A stretch of 64,000 nucleotides of DNA from IMG/VR virus record IMGVR_UViG_3300010367_000050, positions 16,509 to 80,508 of that record; one strand, 5' to 3'. A model generated the notes under the pieces. The model saw nothing but the letters and a program-made list of their open reading frames with translations. It was not told where the DNA came from and did no database searches. Numbering within the stretch: position 1 is the stretch's first letter; each line of letters opens with the position of its first letter. A program made the translations under genes and the position numbers. The stretch is from a virus. This document shows positions 35,564 to 43,673 of the stretch, piece by piece.

Positions 35564-35674
35564 ACGGTTCTCCAATCGACATTTATGTAGCTATTTGCTA
35601 CAAATGATAAACATTTTCTATTCAAAGGTTTCGTTTCGGACTACTTTAGAGTAGTATTGAATTCGGAGGTTTAC
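35564..35674. promoter_or_regulatory. Divergent control region with two inverted repeats
   Basis: Separates the leftward virion operon from the rightward HTH gene. GTAGC-TATTT-GCTAC (35587-35601) and ACTAC-TTTAGA-GTAGT (35640-35655) are perfect 5-base inverted repeats with related half-sites (CTAC/GTAG). On the minus strand CTACATAAATG near 35580 resembles a T4-type late box ahead of the small terminase gene. TTGCTA and TATTCA, 18 apart (35595-35624), could be a plus-strand promoter. The adjacent HTH protein may bind the repeats (inference). Confidence 0.5.
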
Positions 35675-35902
35675 ATGGCTCGACCAACTAAAATGACCGG
35701 ATGGTGGAAAGAACTGCTCGAACAACGAGCGAGTGGCCGGGTTGATCTGCTTGCCACCTTGTGCGGGGTTGATGTGCGCAGTGTGCGGAGGTGGAGCCAA
35801 GGTACTAAGCTGCAAGGGGAACACTTGACCAAGCTCCGGAAGGTGGCTGGTAAAGAATTGCTTCAGACTGCCCCAAGTCATATCAGGGGTAACCATGGCT
35901 AA
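35675..35902 (+). CDS. Small helix-turn-helix DNA-binding protein
   Basis: 75 residues, GGAGG before ATG 35675. LLATLCGVDVRSVRRWSQGTKLQGEHLTKLRKVAG is a helix-turn-helix of the Cro/MerR-like shape with a clear recognition helix (DVRSVRRWSQG). It sits next to two inverted repeats and divergently from the terminase operon, so it may control the switch to late transcription. Overlaps the next gene by eight bases. Confidence 0.65.
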   Translation: MARPTKMTGWWKELLEQRASGRVDLLATLCGVDVRSVRRWSQGTKLQGEHLTKLRKVAGKELLQTAPSHIRGNHG

Positions 35903-36476
35903 GGTCACCCCCATTCCAATCTCTTGGATAAACAAGAAGGCCAAGAAGACCTTGATAAAGATGTATGGCAAGCAGAGACTCATGATACAAGCGTTGCCCA
36001 ACATCGTGAGTCCTGATGACTTCCCCCACCAGGCCTGTTTCGATGTGGAATTCATGATAGCTCTGCTCAGCCATGGAGCGTGGATAACCAAGGATTGGAA
36101 ACCGTACGCCAGGTACACCATAGCACAAAGACTCAAGACCAACAAAGAGGCAATATTCGTTGAACCCTTTGACAAGATAGCTGATGACTTCTTGAACTTC
36201 CAGCTATACGGAGGCACATTCCAGGCCGCAGCAGCCCTCCGCAAACAAGCTGTTGCTACCATGAAATCTGGCGGAAGGACAGCAAGACAAATGGCTGCGG
36301 CCAAGTTGATACTGAGTACCATGGATGAGATACAATTCAACACGTTGGTCCAACCCTTTCACTGGATACGACTGGCTAAGGCTGTGGAAGAACAGTGCCC
36401 TGTCTATTCGCTAGCAGCCTACGCCATAGAGAAGCACAAACAGAAGTTGACGCTTGTAAGGCTGTTACAGTCCTAG
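35895..36476 (+). CDS. Hypothetical protein
   Basis: 193 residues, mostly helical and basic (KKAKKTLIKMYGKQRLMIQ ..., RLAKAVEEQC...HKQKLTLVRLLQS). No domain recognised. Co-transcribed with the HTH gene; its 3' end abuts, on the other strand, the stop of the sigma factor gene (36473), so the two genes converge. Confidence 0.65.
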   Translation: MAKVTPIPISWINKKAKKTLIKMYGKQRLMIQALPNIVSPDDFPHQACFDVEFMIALLSHGAWITKDWKPYARYTIAQRLKTNKEAIFVEPFDKIADDFLNFQLYGGTFQAAAALRKQAVATMKSGGRTARQMAAAKLILSTMDEIQFNTLVQPFHWIRLAKAVEEQCPVYSLAAYAIEKHKQKLTLVRLLQS

Positions 36477-37816
36477 CCTTCAGCCATCAACATCTCTTGT
36501 CTCTTGGTCATGACAACCTTTTGAGCTTGTAACAGACTCTTGGTCTCAAACGAGAGCCGTTGCTGTATATCTGTCAATACCACAAGATTCCTGCTGGTGT
36601 TGAACTTGCCAAAGGGCTGCTTGATGTCAGATAGGAACGCAGATACAGTAGCCTTAGCAGCTGATTCTGTGCCTCCGAACCTATCCTTCACCTGCTTGAC
36701 CAAGTCATTCCGGGTGCACTTACCTGTAACAATCAGCGTGTAAATCAAGCTGTTTCTACAGCCCAATTGAAAACCCATGCTATCTGTGTTTCCAAGACGA
36801 CGCCGGGGTGGAGTTTTGCGTTCTCCAAAGGATGGAATGGGTTTCTTCTTGATCTTCTGAGACTCTGCGCTCTCGTATCCAGGTATTTGATCCAAGCTAA
36901 TGCGTTTGGACACAAGCTCCCTGTACTCATGGTCTGTATGAAGCTTGTGTAGGCAGGTCTTATACACTGCCTTGATACCTTCAGGACTAATGTTGTGTTT
37001 CTTGGACAAGGTTGGGCCACAAGTCCAATCTCGGGACAACGCCTTGAGTATCTCCAAGTCCCTGTCGATGGCATCAATCTGATCCACAGACGGCACAGTA
37101 AAGGTCAGTCCACCAAAGAAGTGTATGAGTCTTTCAAATGCCCGTTCTCCAAGCAGTCCACGTAACTCTGGAATCATGGAATGCTTGAACCTGTTGGAGA
37201 ACATCTTGTCGTCCCTGACTGGCTTCACTCCCTTGGAGTACTCCGTGCGGAGAGTCACCAACACATGGTCTAACAGGAATCTGGCGTGCTTTGGGTTGAC
37301 GTCGAAGCCCTGGACCACGGTTTTCAATACTCGTGTGCGGTTACTCTCGAAATCATTGGAACTAAGAACGCCGAATACATATTTTGCAGCCTCCTCTGCA
37401 CCCGGTTCGGTTCTCAGCTTCTTCAAGGTTTTGTCACTAAGTTCCAGCTGAGGTATCTCATGGATGTTAGCCTTGGAGGGTTGGGCTATGGCGTCGAACT
37501 CGTACTCATCAGGGGTCCGCTTGTGATCCAGAGGTCTCAGTTTAGCCTCATACCACAGAGCCCTCTTGATGACTTGAGTGGCATATACGAACAGGTTACC
37601 CTGATTGGGATTGAATTGATCGATAATGTCTCCACACTTGATCAGTGCGATCTGTACCAAGTCATCTTCTGACTGGTTACGCTGGTCATACACAACATTG
37701 TTGCGTGCTATGTTTTGTATGAGTGGGACAAAATGAGGCAGAATAGCCTCTTTCCGCATGCCAATTCCAATCATGCGGGAGACCTTATGTGTATCAAATA
37801 CGTCAGGATGCTTCAT
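36473..37816 (-). CDS. RNA polymerase sigma factor, gp55-like, with extra C-terminal domain
   Basis: 447 residues, GAGG before ATG. Residues ~25-105 match sigma region 2: PLIQNIARNNVVYDQRNQSEDDLVQIALIKCGDIIDQFNPNQGNLFVYATQVIKRAL. A region-4-like HTH may lie around 285-310 (GPTLSKKHNISPEGIKAVYKTCLHKL). Residues ~350-425 (GFQLGCRNSLIYTLIVTGK...SAFLSDIKQPFGKFNTSRNL) match a module also found in the proteins at 46293 and 52338. It should redirect host polymerase to phage promoters, most likely the late ones. The next upstream gene is HU-like. Confidence 0.82.
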   Translation of the reverse strand: MKHPDVFDTHKVSRMIGIGMRKEAILPHFVPLIQNIARNNVVYDQRNQSEDDLVQIALIKCGDIIDQFNPNQGNLFVYATQVIKRALWYEAKLRPLDHKRTPDEYEFDAIAQPSKANIHEIPQLELSDKTLKKLRTEPGAEEAAKYVFGVLSSNDFESNRTRVLKTVVQGFDVNPKHARFLLDHVLVTLRTEYSKGVKPVRDDKMFSNRFKHSMIPELRGLLGERAFERLIHFFGGLTFTVPSVDQIDAIDRDLEILKALSRDWTCGPTLSKKHNISPEGIKAVYKTCLHKLHTDHEYRELVSKRISLDQIPGYESAESQKIKKKPIPSFGERKTPPRRRLGNTDSMGFQLGCRNSLIYTLIVTGKCTRNDLVKQVKDRFGGTESAAKATVSAFLSDIKQPFGKFNTSRNLVVLTDIQQRLSFETKSLLQAQKVVMTKRQEMLMAEG

Positions 37817-37822
37817 GATCGG

Positions 37823-38239
37823 CTACCTCTTCTCAGACGGAACAACCGTGGGATTGCTCGACAAGGCATCCAACTTCTCTTTGGCCCTTGTTCTGAGTGT
37901 GTCGTTCAGCTTCTCTGACTTCTTGAAATGCAGGATAACGCTGGGTTTGCTCAAGTATCGAACGCCCTGCGTGCGGTTGAACCGCATCCTGGGGGCCAAC
38001 TCACGAGCCTCAAACTTTCCAAGACCTTTGAGTTGTACGCTGTAGCCCTCAGCAAGAGCGTCAATCATACCCTCAATCAAAAGACGGGTGGCTCTGGACA
38101 TGGCTACTGATGACACGCCATACCGCTTCGATACCCAACGGGCAAACTGAATGTTAGAGAGGGTGACTTTTCCAGGAAGGATTCGTGTTACAGGCTTATA
38201 CGGATCTGGCACAGGGATTCTCCAATCACCACTAAGCAT
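37823..38239 (-). CDS. HU/IHF-like DNA-bending protein
   Basis: 138 residues. The HU pattern is clear: LLIEGMIDALAEGYSVQLKGLGKFEARELAPRMRFN ... GVRYLSKPSVILHFKKSEKLND, with a ~35-residue N-terminal extension and a charged tail. Homologues of T4-like phages carry similar proteins; this one would bend or coat DNA during replication, transcription or packaging. Seven bases separate it from the sigma gene, suggesting co-expression. The ribosome site is weak. Confidence 0.8.
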   Translation of the reverse strand: MLSGDWRIPVPDPYKPVTRILPGKVTLSNIQFARWVSKRYGVSSVAMSRATRLLIEGMIDALAEGYSVQLKGLGKFEARELAPRMRFNRTQGVRYLSKPSVILHFKKSEKLNDTLRTRAKEKLDALSSNPTVVPSEKR

Positions 38240-38296
38240 AGCCGTACTTGCTGAGCGAGTAAATGGAAAAATCCCCTAGCCTACTGGGTTATGATA

Positions 38297-38326
38297 AATT
38301 GAGTGGGACGAAGAAACCGCTCAATT
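38297..38326 (-). terminator. Hairpin at the end of the endonuclease gene
   Basis: AATTGAG-x-GG ... CC-x-CTCAATT (one wobble pair, 10-base loop), overlapping the stop at 38321 and followed on the minus strand by TATCAT. Probable terminator for the gene at 38321-38887. Confidence 0.6.
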
Positions 38327-38887
38327 GAGACGGATGCGTTTTACAACAGAGGCGTCACAGTTTTCAATAAACGACTGTAATTGGAACATATGAAGCGTAT
38401 GGTCCACAGTTGACCGATGAAAGGTCAGACTGATCCTGCGAGCCTTCTTGATATCTGTGAACTTATTCAACAACTTGAATGTGCGCTCGTCGATGGCAAC
38501 CAACGTCTGCTTGCGGTTCTCTTTGAACACAAGCAAGGGCAACTTGCCTACTGATTTGGCGTCGTCTTCACACTGTTTCCACCAGTCATACACCGGCGAT
38601 TTGCCGTACAAGCACTGATACAGTTCAACGCAAGCATAAGTCTTGCACTCCACAGAGAAAGGAAACCTGGCATCTGGCGGAGCTACAATATCACCGTGGA
38701 AGTCTCTCGTGGCATCGCTGGCCTTACTGAACCTGGATTGGCCTTGTTTGCCCCAGGCTCCAGATCCAGGTGTACGTCTGAATGTGCATCCAAACCAAGC
38801 TCCAAGGCTCTTGGCTACAACGCGCTCAAATTCTTTCCAATCTTTTGCCACGTCTGTTTGTTCTCCTGTCAACCCTAATAACGTCAC
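38321..38887 (-). CDS. PDDEXK-type endonuclease / Holliday-junction resolvase-like
   Basis: 188 residues. FERVVAKSLGAWFGCTFRRTPGSGAWG ... DFHGDIVAPPDARFPFSVECKTYA fits the PD-(D/E)xK core: a Glu in the first helix, Asp of HGD, and the ECK triad. Phage resolvase-like nucleases have this layout. It would process branched DNA or degrade host DNA. The GTG at 38887 sits only three bases from AAGGAG; a GTG 36 bases later is an alternative start. Confidence 0.7.
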   Translation of the reverse strand: MTLLGLTGEQTDVAKDWKEFERVVAKSLGAWFGCTFRRTPGSGAWGKQGQSRFSKASDATRDFHGDIVAPPDARFPFSVECKTYACVELYQCLYGKSPVYDWWKQCEDDAKSVGKLPLLVFKENRKQTLVAIDERTFKLLNKFTDIKKARRISLTFHRSTVDHTLHMFQLQSFIENCDASVVKRIRLN

Positions 38888-38943
38888 AATCTCCTTAGAA
38901 GTTCTCAGAATGGAGATAAACTCAAAGCTTTCCTTGAATTATA

Positions 38944-38962
38944 ACGTCCGATACTCTAATAG
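38944..38962 (+). promoter_or_regulatory. Promoter-like motif before the dCMP deaminase gene
   Basis: ACGTCCGATACTCTAATAG ends 11 bases before the ATG at 38974, with GGAGG between. The GTCCGATAC core recurs in the other strand orientation before genes at 59203 (CCGTCCGAGAGATACTAAGA) and in the gap at 47059. Candidate phage promoter. Confidence 0.4.
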
Positions 38963-38973
38963 CCGGAGGTAAC

Positions 38974-39537
38974 ATGAATGCTGACGAAATGAAAGCTCTG
39001 CGTAATGCTCGCAGAGAGAAGTGGGACATGAGGTTTCTCCAGATGGCCTGTATGCTAGGCAAATGGAGCAAAGACCGCAGTGATCGCACTCCTGGGGTTG
39101 GGTCCGTTATTGTCGACCGATCTACTCTGCGAGTTGTGTCTGTTGGGTACAACGGGTTTCCGGCAGGGATCAACGATGATATAGCCGGACGGCACGAGCG
39201 TCCAGAGAAATACCAGTGGACCGTTCACGCTGAAGCCAACGCTATTGCCGGAGCAGCACAACTTGGAATTCGCCTGGCTGGAACCTCACTCTACAGTACA
39301 CAAATCCCATGCTCAGGTTGTATGGCTCTGCTTATTCAAGCGGGTATTCAATTTGCCATATTTCCCAATTTCACTGATCTTCCGGAGAAATGGTTACAAG
39401 ACTGTGCTATTTCTATACAAATGGCCCAAGAGGCAGGAGTGATAACAAGAATCTATGAGTCAATCGCGCCAATATCTATTGAGCATCGTCGCCCAACTTC
39501 CGGAACACTTCAGAAAGCTTTGTCGTCACGTAGTTGA
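38974..39537 (+). CDS. dCMP deaminase
   Basis: 187 residues, GGAGG before ATG. Zinc-dependent deaminase motifs: VHAEANAIAGAA (HAE, catalytic Glu) and PCSGCMALLIQAGI (PCxxC). The N-terminal SKDRSDRTPGVGSVIVD and GYNGFPAGINDD are typical of phage/T4 dCMP deaminases. Converts dCMP to dUMP for dTTP synthesis. The 3' end overlaps the HD-domain gene by 83 bases in another frame. Confidence 0.93.
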   Translation: MNADEMKALRNARREKWDMRFLQMACMLGKWSKDRSDRTPGVGSVIVDRSTLRVVSVGYNGFPAGINDDIAGRHERPEKYQWTVHAEANAIAGAAQLGIRLAGTSLYSTQIPCSGCMALLIQAGIQFAIFPNFTDLPEKWLQDCAISIQMAQEAGVITRIYESIAPISIEHRRPTSGTLQKALSSRS

Positions 39538-39976
39538 TAACAGTGAGTTCCAACTTGTTGCCGCTTCCAGAACACAACATCACAACTATGTCGGGGGCTT
39601 GGAAGAGCACACCGCAGAAGTGCTCCAATTTGGAGTGAAACAGATAGGCGTTGATCCCGTATTTGTTGTGGCTGCAATCTGGCACGACTTCGCCAAGATT
39701 TTTGAATACGAGTTCATAACAGCCGACGAGACAAGTGCTGACCTTGTTGTTGTTTCCAAACCTTACAGAGACCTTATAGGACACATTGTGGGCAGCTACA
39801 CAGAATTCGTACAAGTAGCTCAGTCCTTCGGCTACCCTGATTCGTTCATAGCCAGCGTTGGTCACTGTATATTGGCTCACCACGGCAGAAAAGAATGGGG
39901 TTCTCCAGTAGAACCCAGAACTCCAGAAGCCTGGATGCTACACTCTTGCGACATGATGTCTGCGCAGCGCAAGTAA
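39455..39976 (+). CDS. HD-domain phosphohydrolase
   Basis: 173 residues. HHNYVGGLEEHTAEV (~41-55), AIWHDFAKIFEY with HD at ~77-78 and GHCILAHHG (~130-138) give the full H...HD...H...H metal-binding set of the HD superfamily, closest in look to YhaM-type proteins. Likely a nucleotide phosphohydrolase or small nuclease in nucleotide metabolism, next to the dCMP deaminase. Starts at ATG 39455 inside the deaminase gene, because residues 9-22 (LLSIVAQLPEHFRK) are part of the expected fold. Confidence 0.83.
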   Translation: MSQSRQYLLSIVAQLPEHFRKLCRHVVDNSEFQLVAASRTQHHNYVGGLEEHTAEVLQFGVKQIGVDPVFVVAAIWHDFAKIFEYEFITADETSADLVVVSKPYRDLIGHIVGSYTEFVQVAQSFGYPDSFIASVGHCILAHHGRKEWGSPVEPRTPEAWMLHSCDMMSAQRK

Positions 39977-40020
39977 ACCTTTTAGACTTCACAACCGTTA
40001 CAGTACTACAGGAGAATTTC

Positions 40021-40404
40021 ATGAAATTCGCGTCATGCGCTATGTTCCTATTGTTAGCTGTGTCGTCCATCGCTCAAACTCCGACTGCCAAACCGAGCCC
40101 CAAAACGCCAAATACACAGACTGCTTCAACTCAATCTGTCGATGGCCAAGATCGAGCTCAGCTGCTTCAGCAAGCTTCAGCCATGTACCGCGAGAATGTG
40201 ATGCTGAAGATGAAGCTCAACAAAGAACGCCTCTTGCGCCTTCAAGAGCAAGCTCTGCCGCTACAACAAGAGCGCCAGGAAATGATTCAGGAACTCAACC
40301 AGTCCAACCCCGGTTATCACTGGGATGAAGGCTCGGAGTCTATGGTGAAGAACCCCGAACCCGAAAAGCCTGCTCCGGCTCCCGCGCCGCCTGCCACGAA
40401 ATAA
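40021..40404 (+). CDS. Exported coiled-coil protein
   Basis: 127 residues from ATG 40021 after AGGAGA. MKFASCAMFLLLAVSSIAQT is a Sec signal (cleavage near IAQ-T). Mature part is a Pro/Thr linker, then a helical segment RAQLLQQASAMYRENVMLKMKLNKERLLRL likely coiled coil, and a Pro/Ala-rich tail (PEKPAPAPAPPATK). A periplasmic protein, perhaps involved in superinfection exclusion or lysis control; no family recognised. Confidence 0.65.
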   Translation: MKFASCAMFLLLAVSSIAQTPTAKPSPKTPNTQTASTQSVDGQDRAQLLQQASAMYRENVMLKMKLNKERLLRLQEQALPLQQERQEMIQELNQSNPGYHWDEGSESMVKNPEPEKPAPAPAPPATK

Positions 40405-40424
40405 CGATTCTTCTCTCATTGTTA

Positions 40425-40470
40425 CGGGGTGCCATGGTTTCCGGAAGGGGAACGGGCACCCCGAATCCTT
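40425..40470 (+). terminator. Terminator after the exported protein gene
   Basis: GGGGTGCC (40426-40433) pairs with GGCACCCC (40455-40462), followed by GAATCCTTTT. The loop is 21 bases and itself contains TTCCGGAA. It lies 20 bases after the stop at 40404. Confidence 0.65.
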
Positions 40471-40499
40471 TTAGCAATTCTCAGCGCAACGGAGCGATA

Positions 40500-40925
40500 A
40501 TGCACAGAGTACCCTTCACCAAGCACCATGTTAGGCTCTTTCTGGATGCCAAACTAACAGAATTGAGCACTAAGAAAGCCAGACTTGGACTAGTGATTGA
40601 TCTATCCAACAATGAGCACATTCAAACTGAGATTGATCGTACCCAAGCTCAAATAGCTGTTTTGGAGTCCGTCAGGGGAGCCATTGTGGGTCCCAGAACC
40701 TCCCTCAAGCCTTTGAACACAAGACTTTGCCGGTTCACCCGAGACGGCAGCACCTGTGGGCGACCTATCGCACCTCACAACAAGACTGGAATCTGCACCT
40801 ACTGTTGGAAGCGTAACTCTGAAGGTGTAAATAACCTGTTGGCTTCCGAAGGGTGGGACAGAGAAGATCCAAGTACACACTATAAAGACAAGAGCTTACT
40901 GGGTCTTCCGTCTCGCCTACAATAA
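40500..40925 (+). CDS. Zinc-binding hypothetical protein
   Basis: 141 residues from ATG 40500 (GGAG five bases before). Helical N-terminal ~65 residues (RLFLDAKLTELSTKKARLGLVIDL...), then CRFTRDGSTCGRP...GICTYCWKRN, a C..C...C..C zinc ribbon. Small nucleic-acid-binding protein by appearance. Function unknown. Confidence 0.62.
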   Translation: MHRVPFTKHHVRLFLDAKLTELSTKKARLGLVIDLSNNEHIQTEIDRTQAQIAVLESVRGAIVGPRTSLKPLNTRLCRFTRDGSTCGRPIAPHNKTGICTYCWKRNSEGVNNLLASEGWDREDPSTHYKDKSLLGLPSRLQ

Positions 40926-40929
40926 TAGC

Positions 40930-41223
40930 ATGAACCGGCCTCCAGTACAAGTAACCTTTGGCAAGATAAACCACATCGATGAGGCTGATAAGCACCCTGA
41001 CGAGCAGTTCCAACATGCGCTGGACTGGGCCACCGGAGACAACACTCCAGGCATGTGGCGGAAAGACGAATTCAAGCCAGAAAGCGACTGTGGACTGTGG
41101 TACATAGTCAAGTTTTCGTTCCTCGTTTACATCATCGGGTGTGGTACAGCCCTGAATGAAGTGCTAAACGACATTACGGCCAAGTACGGGCCTGTGAGAG
41201 AATGGATTCAATTAGGAGATTGA
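40930..41223 (+). CDS. Hypothetical protein
   Basis: 97 residues. Acidic, His-rich start (NHIDEADKHPDEQFQHALDW), a hydrophobic stretch near 60-78 (GLWYIVKFSFLVYIIGCGTAL) that may be a membrane or amphipathic helix. It abuts the next start (stop at 41223, ATG at 41224). No family. Confidence 0.55.
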   Translation: MNRPPVQVTFGKINHIDEADKHPDEQFQHALDWATGDNTPGMWRKDEFKPESDCGLWYIVKFSFLVYIIGCGTALNEVLNDITAKYGPVREWIQLGD

Positions 41224-41487
41224 ATGGACAGTATTGAACTCGACAAACAAAAGATCATCGACGGGCTGCGTATACAGGAAACCCCTGTATCGGCCAGCAA
41301 TACAGACTGCGCGCATCCCGAAATTCAACCAAGGTTCGTGAGCCATATGTTCGATGGACCTACTGTTGTACTGATGGGCTACACCTGTCTCAAATGCAAA
41401 CATACCTTTGACGTTTGCCACGCTTGCACGGCTACCATTGGGCTCCCGGCTTTCCATGTTGGAGGCGACAAATGGCACAACAGCTAA
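41224..41487 (+). CDS. Zinc-ribbon hypothetical protein
   Basis: 87 residues. YTCLKCKHTFDVCHAC is a CxxC...CxxC ribbon; another Cys lies at NTDCAHPE. Overlaps the Nudix gene start by 16 bases, so it belongs to the same operon. Role unknown. Confidence 0.58.
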   Translation: MDSIELDKQKIIDGLRIQETPVSASNTDCAHPEIQPRFVSHMFDGPTVVLMGYTCLKCKHTFDVCHACTATIGLPAFHVGGDKWHNS

Positions 41488-41915
41488 TCTCGTATGTAAC
41501 AGGATTCATGGTGTGCTGTGGAAAGGTCTTGCTTATCAATAAGGTACGACCAGTTTGGCAAGAAGGACTGGCAAATGGGGTGGGCGGTAAGATCGAACCA
41601 AATGAAACCCCGTTACAAGCCATGATAAGAGAATTCCAAGAAGAAACAGGGTATCATCAACCTGTTTGGGAAGAGTTCTGCGAACTCAGCGACGGGGCAA
41701 ATTTCAAAGTTCACTTTTTCGTTTGTGTATTGCCGTTTCAACCCAAGGTAAGATCAGTCACTGACGAGACAGTATTCTGGGTTGACCACAGTCCATTTCC
41801 TCCCGGTACATTTGTAATTCCTAATCTGAGATGGTTACTGCCCATGGCGTTCAATAGACTAGACGCAAGGCACACTATCGAGAAATTCACTGTCCTAGAA
41901 CAAGTGCGAAGGTAA
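41472..41915 (+). CDS. Nudix hydrolase
   Basis: 147 residues from ATG 41472 (GGAGG six bases upstream). Complete Nudix box: GKIEPNETPLQAMIREFQEETG (G-x5-E-x7-REFQEE-x-G). Beta-strand surroundings (QLISYVTGFMVCCGKVLLINK) fit the family. Hydrolyses a nucleoside-diphosphate-linked compound such as dNTP, NADH or ADP-ribose; substrate not predictable. Sits in the nucleotide-metabolism part of the cluster. Confidence 0.87.
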   Translation: MAQQLISYVTGFMVCCGKVLLINKVRPVWQEGLANGVGGKIEPNETPLQAMIREFQEETGYHQPVWEEFCELSDGANFKVHFFVCVLPFQPKVRSVTDETVFWVDHSPFPPGTFVIPNLRWLLPMAFNRLDARHTIEKFTVLEQVRR

Positions 41916-41917
41916 CT

Positions 41918-42148
41918 ATGCGTCCTGACCTGGAGATCGTCAACGGCAGACCGAAACAGCGCAAGCTTACACCAAAACAGAAATACATCAACAAATATCG
42001 TGAAGAGGCTCTGAAGGAACTCAAATGCCACATACATGTTACTGGCAGTAACTCTGACGTGGTAGCTTGTGTCAGAGCCGTGATGAGGTTTACAGAGACT
42101 ATGTGGCCGGGCGTTTGGAGTGAGGATGATCGTTTATCGCAAGACTGA
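41918..42148 (+). CDS. Hypothetical protein
   Basis: 76 residues. Basic helical start (RPKQRKLTPKQKYINKYREEALKEL), then a short mixed domain with VRAVMRFTETMW. No motif. Its end overlaps the next gene by 23 bases. Confidence 0.5.
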   Translation: MRPDLEIVNGRPKQRKLTPKQKYINKYREEALKELKCHIHVTGSNSDVVACVRAVMRFTETMWPGVWSEDDRLSQD

Positions 42149-42588
42149 CGTTGGGAAGATAGTGTTTCATGGATCGTCTTCTGTGTTTGATGAATCCATA
42201 GCGCAAGGCTGGAAGGGCACAGTTCATGTAACTGATGTACCCCGTCTTGCGGTTATGGAGGCTGTATGGAAGTGCTCTGGAGATGGGTCGCATATAGATG
42301 ACTCTCTCAAGAAAGTACACGTTGGTGGGCGTCCTACTCTCTACATGCTTGTTGTCAATCCACGCAAACTACGTTGGGATGACGCATGGTGTAAAGAAGA
42401 CGGACCCCCACTTTTGCTGGTCGTTACCGGCTTCTGCCATTTGGGATACAGTAAAGTTAGACCGCGCGTGCTTGAAACAATTGATACAGGAGTTGTTGGA
42501 GAAACGCACGTACCACGACTACAACAAGATTACACTTATCAACGACACCGAAAGTCTGAATCAGATACGTGTGGTCCAAGGAGAATAA
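42126..42588 (+). pseudogene. Frameshifted hypothetical gene (extra C in a C run)
   Basis: ATG 42126 behind GGAG starts a sensible frame (YRKTDVGKIVFHGSSSVFDESIAQGW ...). At CCCCC (42405-42409) it becomes implausible and runs through the next gene. The +1 frame then becomes plausible: DTVKLDRACLKQLIQELLEKRTYHDYNKITLINDTESLN..., ending four bases before the next ATG. Removing one C joins both into one 153-residue protein. Real mutation, sequencing error and +1 slippage are all open. No family recognised. Confidence 0.6.
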
Positions 42589-42591
42589 CAC

Positions 42592-43611
42592 ATGTCGCAA
42601 AGCCCCTACGCATCCTGGCTTCCTCCCCTTGCACGCATGACGAAGTCATTCCTGAAACAGAACATTCCTGGTACCAAACGCACCTATGCTGTGACTTCCA
42701 ACAAATTCACAGCCCTTGGAAGCGCCGCAATAACCGGACTCAACACTCCCGGTGTTGGCAATGGAGTTGCTATCATAACTGGTCCTGGACCATACCAAGG
42801 TAAGCAGGCGCGCAGGTTGTCTGTTATGGCTCCAGATGGTCAACAAGCCAATGGAATTGCCTACACTATGTTGGACGCCACTATGGGCCTGCCACCGTCT
42901 GCTACTGTTTCCAATGGCGCACTCATTATCACAGCCGCTGTAGACAGTGTCAACGCCGATGGCTCTGTGAATATGAGAGTTACAGCTACCAATGTAAACG
43001 CGGTTCAGCTGTACGTTAGCAACAAGCTGATCACACAACAGGACTACAAAGGTTCCCCAATAAATTTCACCATCAACACGCAAGGGAACAATAATGTCGG
43101 GTTCCAGGGATGGAACGGGAACAACAGCGTACTTGTAAACGTGCAAGTGTCGGTAAACGTCCCTATCCTTCCCGACATCAAGAGCGGAACAATCAGAGGC
43201 AGTTTCCTTGCAGACAAAATGCCACAAGCGTTCGAGTTCCTTCTGGAACTGCAGATGAACGGGTGGAATGCTCCTGTAAGTGGGCAGATTAGGCCAACCA
43301 CGTTCCACGAATGGAAGGATGAAACAACAGAATGGGTAGATGTTGGTATCGACACCGGATTTGTTCCAGGACAGTGGAACACATTCGAGCTTCATGCCTC
43401 ATTCGATATGGCCAACCGCAAGTACTACTATGAGTGGTTGTACATCAACGATGTTCCTGTATTCATCGACCGTCACGTGGGGTACAACTACACTCCAGCA
43501 GTCATGCCTAACAGAGAGCCCAAGAACGGAACTGGAATCTATGTCGCTGTTCAACAGGACTGGGTAGGTGCTGTATGGGTTGCCGATCTGGAGATTGACA
43601 TTTACAGCTAA
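42592..43611 (+). CDS. LamG-like protein, possible virion or surface protein
   Basis: 339 residues, AAGGAG before ATG. Beta-rich; ~100-200 look like an Ig/BIG-type domain (SVNADGSVNMRVTATNVNAVQLYVS ...) and ~205-339 like a LamG/concanavalin fold (WKDETTEWVDVGIDTGFVPGQWNTFELHASFDMANRKYYYEWLYIND). Similar LamG-like domains occur in the tail protein at 8687. It is the only large gene in this cluster and is followed by a terminator. Could decorate the head or tail, or act on the host surface. No signal peptide. Confidence 0.6.
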   Translation: MSQSPYASWLPPLARMTKSFLKQNIPGTKRTYAVTSNKFTALGSAAITGLNTPGVGNGVAIITGPGPYQGKQARRLSVMAPDGQQANGIAYTMLDATMGLPPSATVSNGALIITAAVDSVNADGSVNMRVTATNVNAVQLYVSNKLITQQDYKGSPINFTINTQGNNNVGFQGWNGNNSVLVNVQVSVNVPILPDIKSGTIRGSFLADKMPQAFEFLLELQMNGWNAPVSGQIRPTTFHEWKDETTEWVDVGIDTGFVPGQWNTFELHASFDMANRKYYYEWLYINDVPVFIDRHVGYNYTPAVMPNREPKNGTGIYVAVQQDWVGAVWVADLEIDIYS

Positions 43612-43619
43612 CAACTCAG

Positions 43620-43660
43620 GGCTATCCTTGGTAACAATACAGGGATAGCCTATTCTTTTG
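43620..43660 (+). terminator. Terminator after the LamG-like gene
   Basis: GGCTATCC (43620-43627) pairs with GGATAGCC (43643-43650) and is followed by TATTCTTTT. Confidence 0.75.
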
Positions 43661-43673
43661 GAGGCATAGATGC

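Noticed and set aside
35618-36343. 241-codon frame on the minus strand
   Set aside because: Antisense to two coupled genes with good ribosome sites and sensible protein sequence.
42126-42803. Single long frame running through the start of the LamG-like gene
   Set aside because: The second half has poor composition and conflicts with a gene that has a strong ribosome site.
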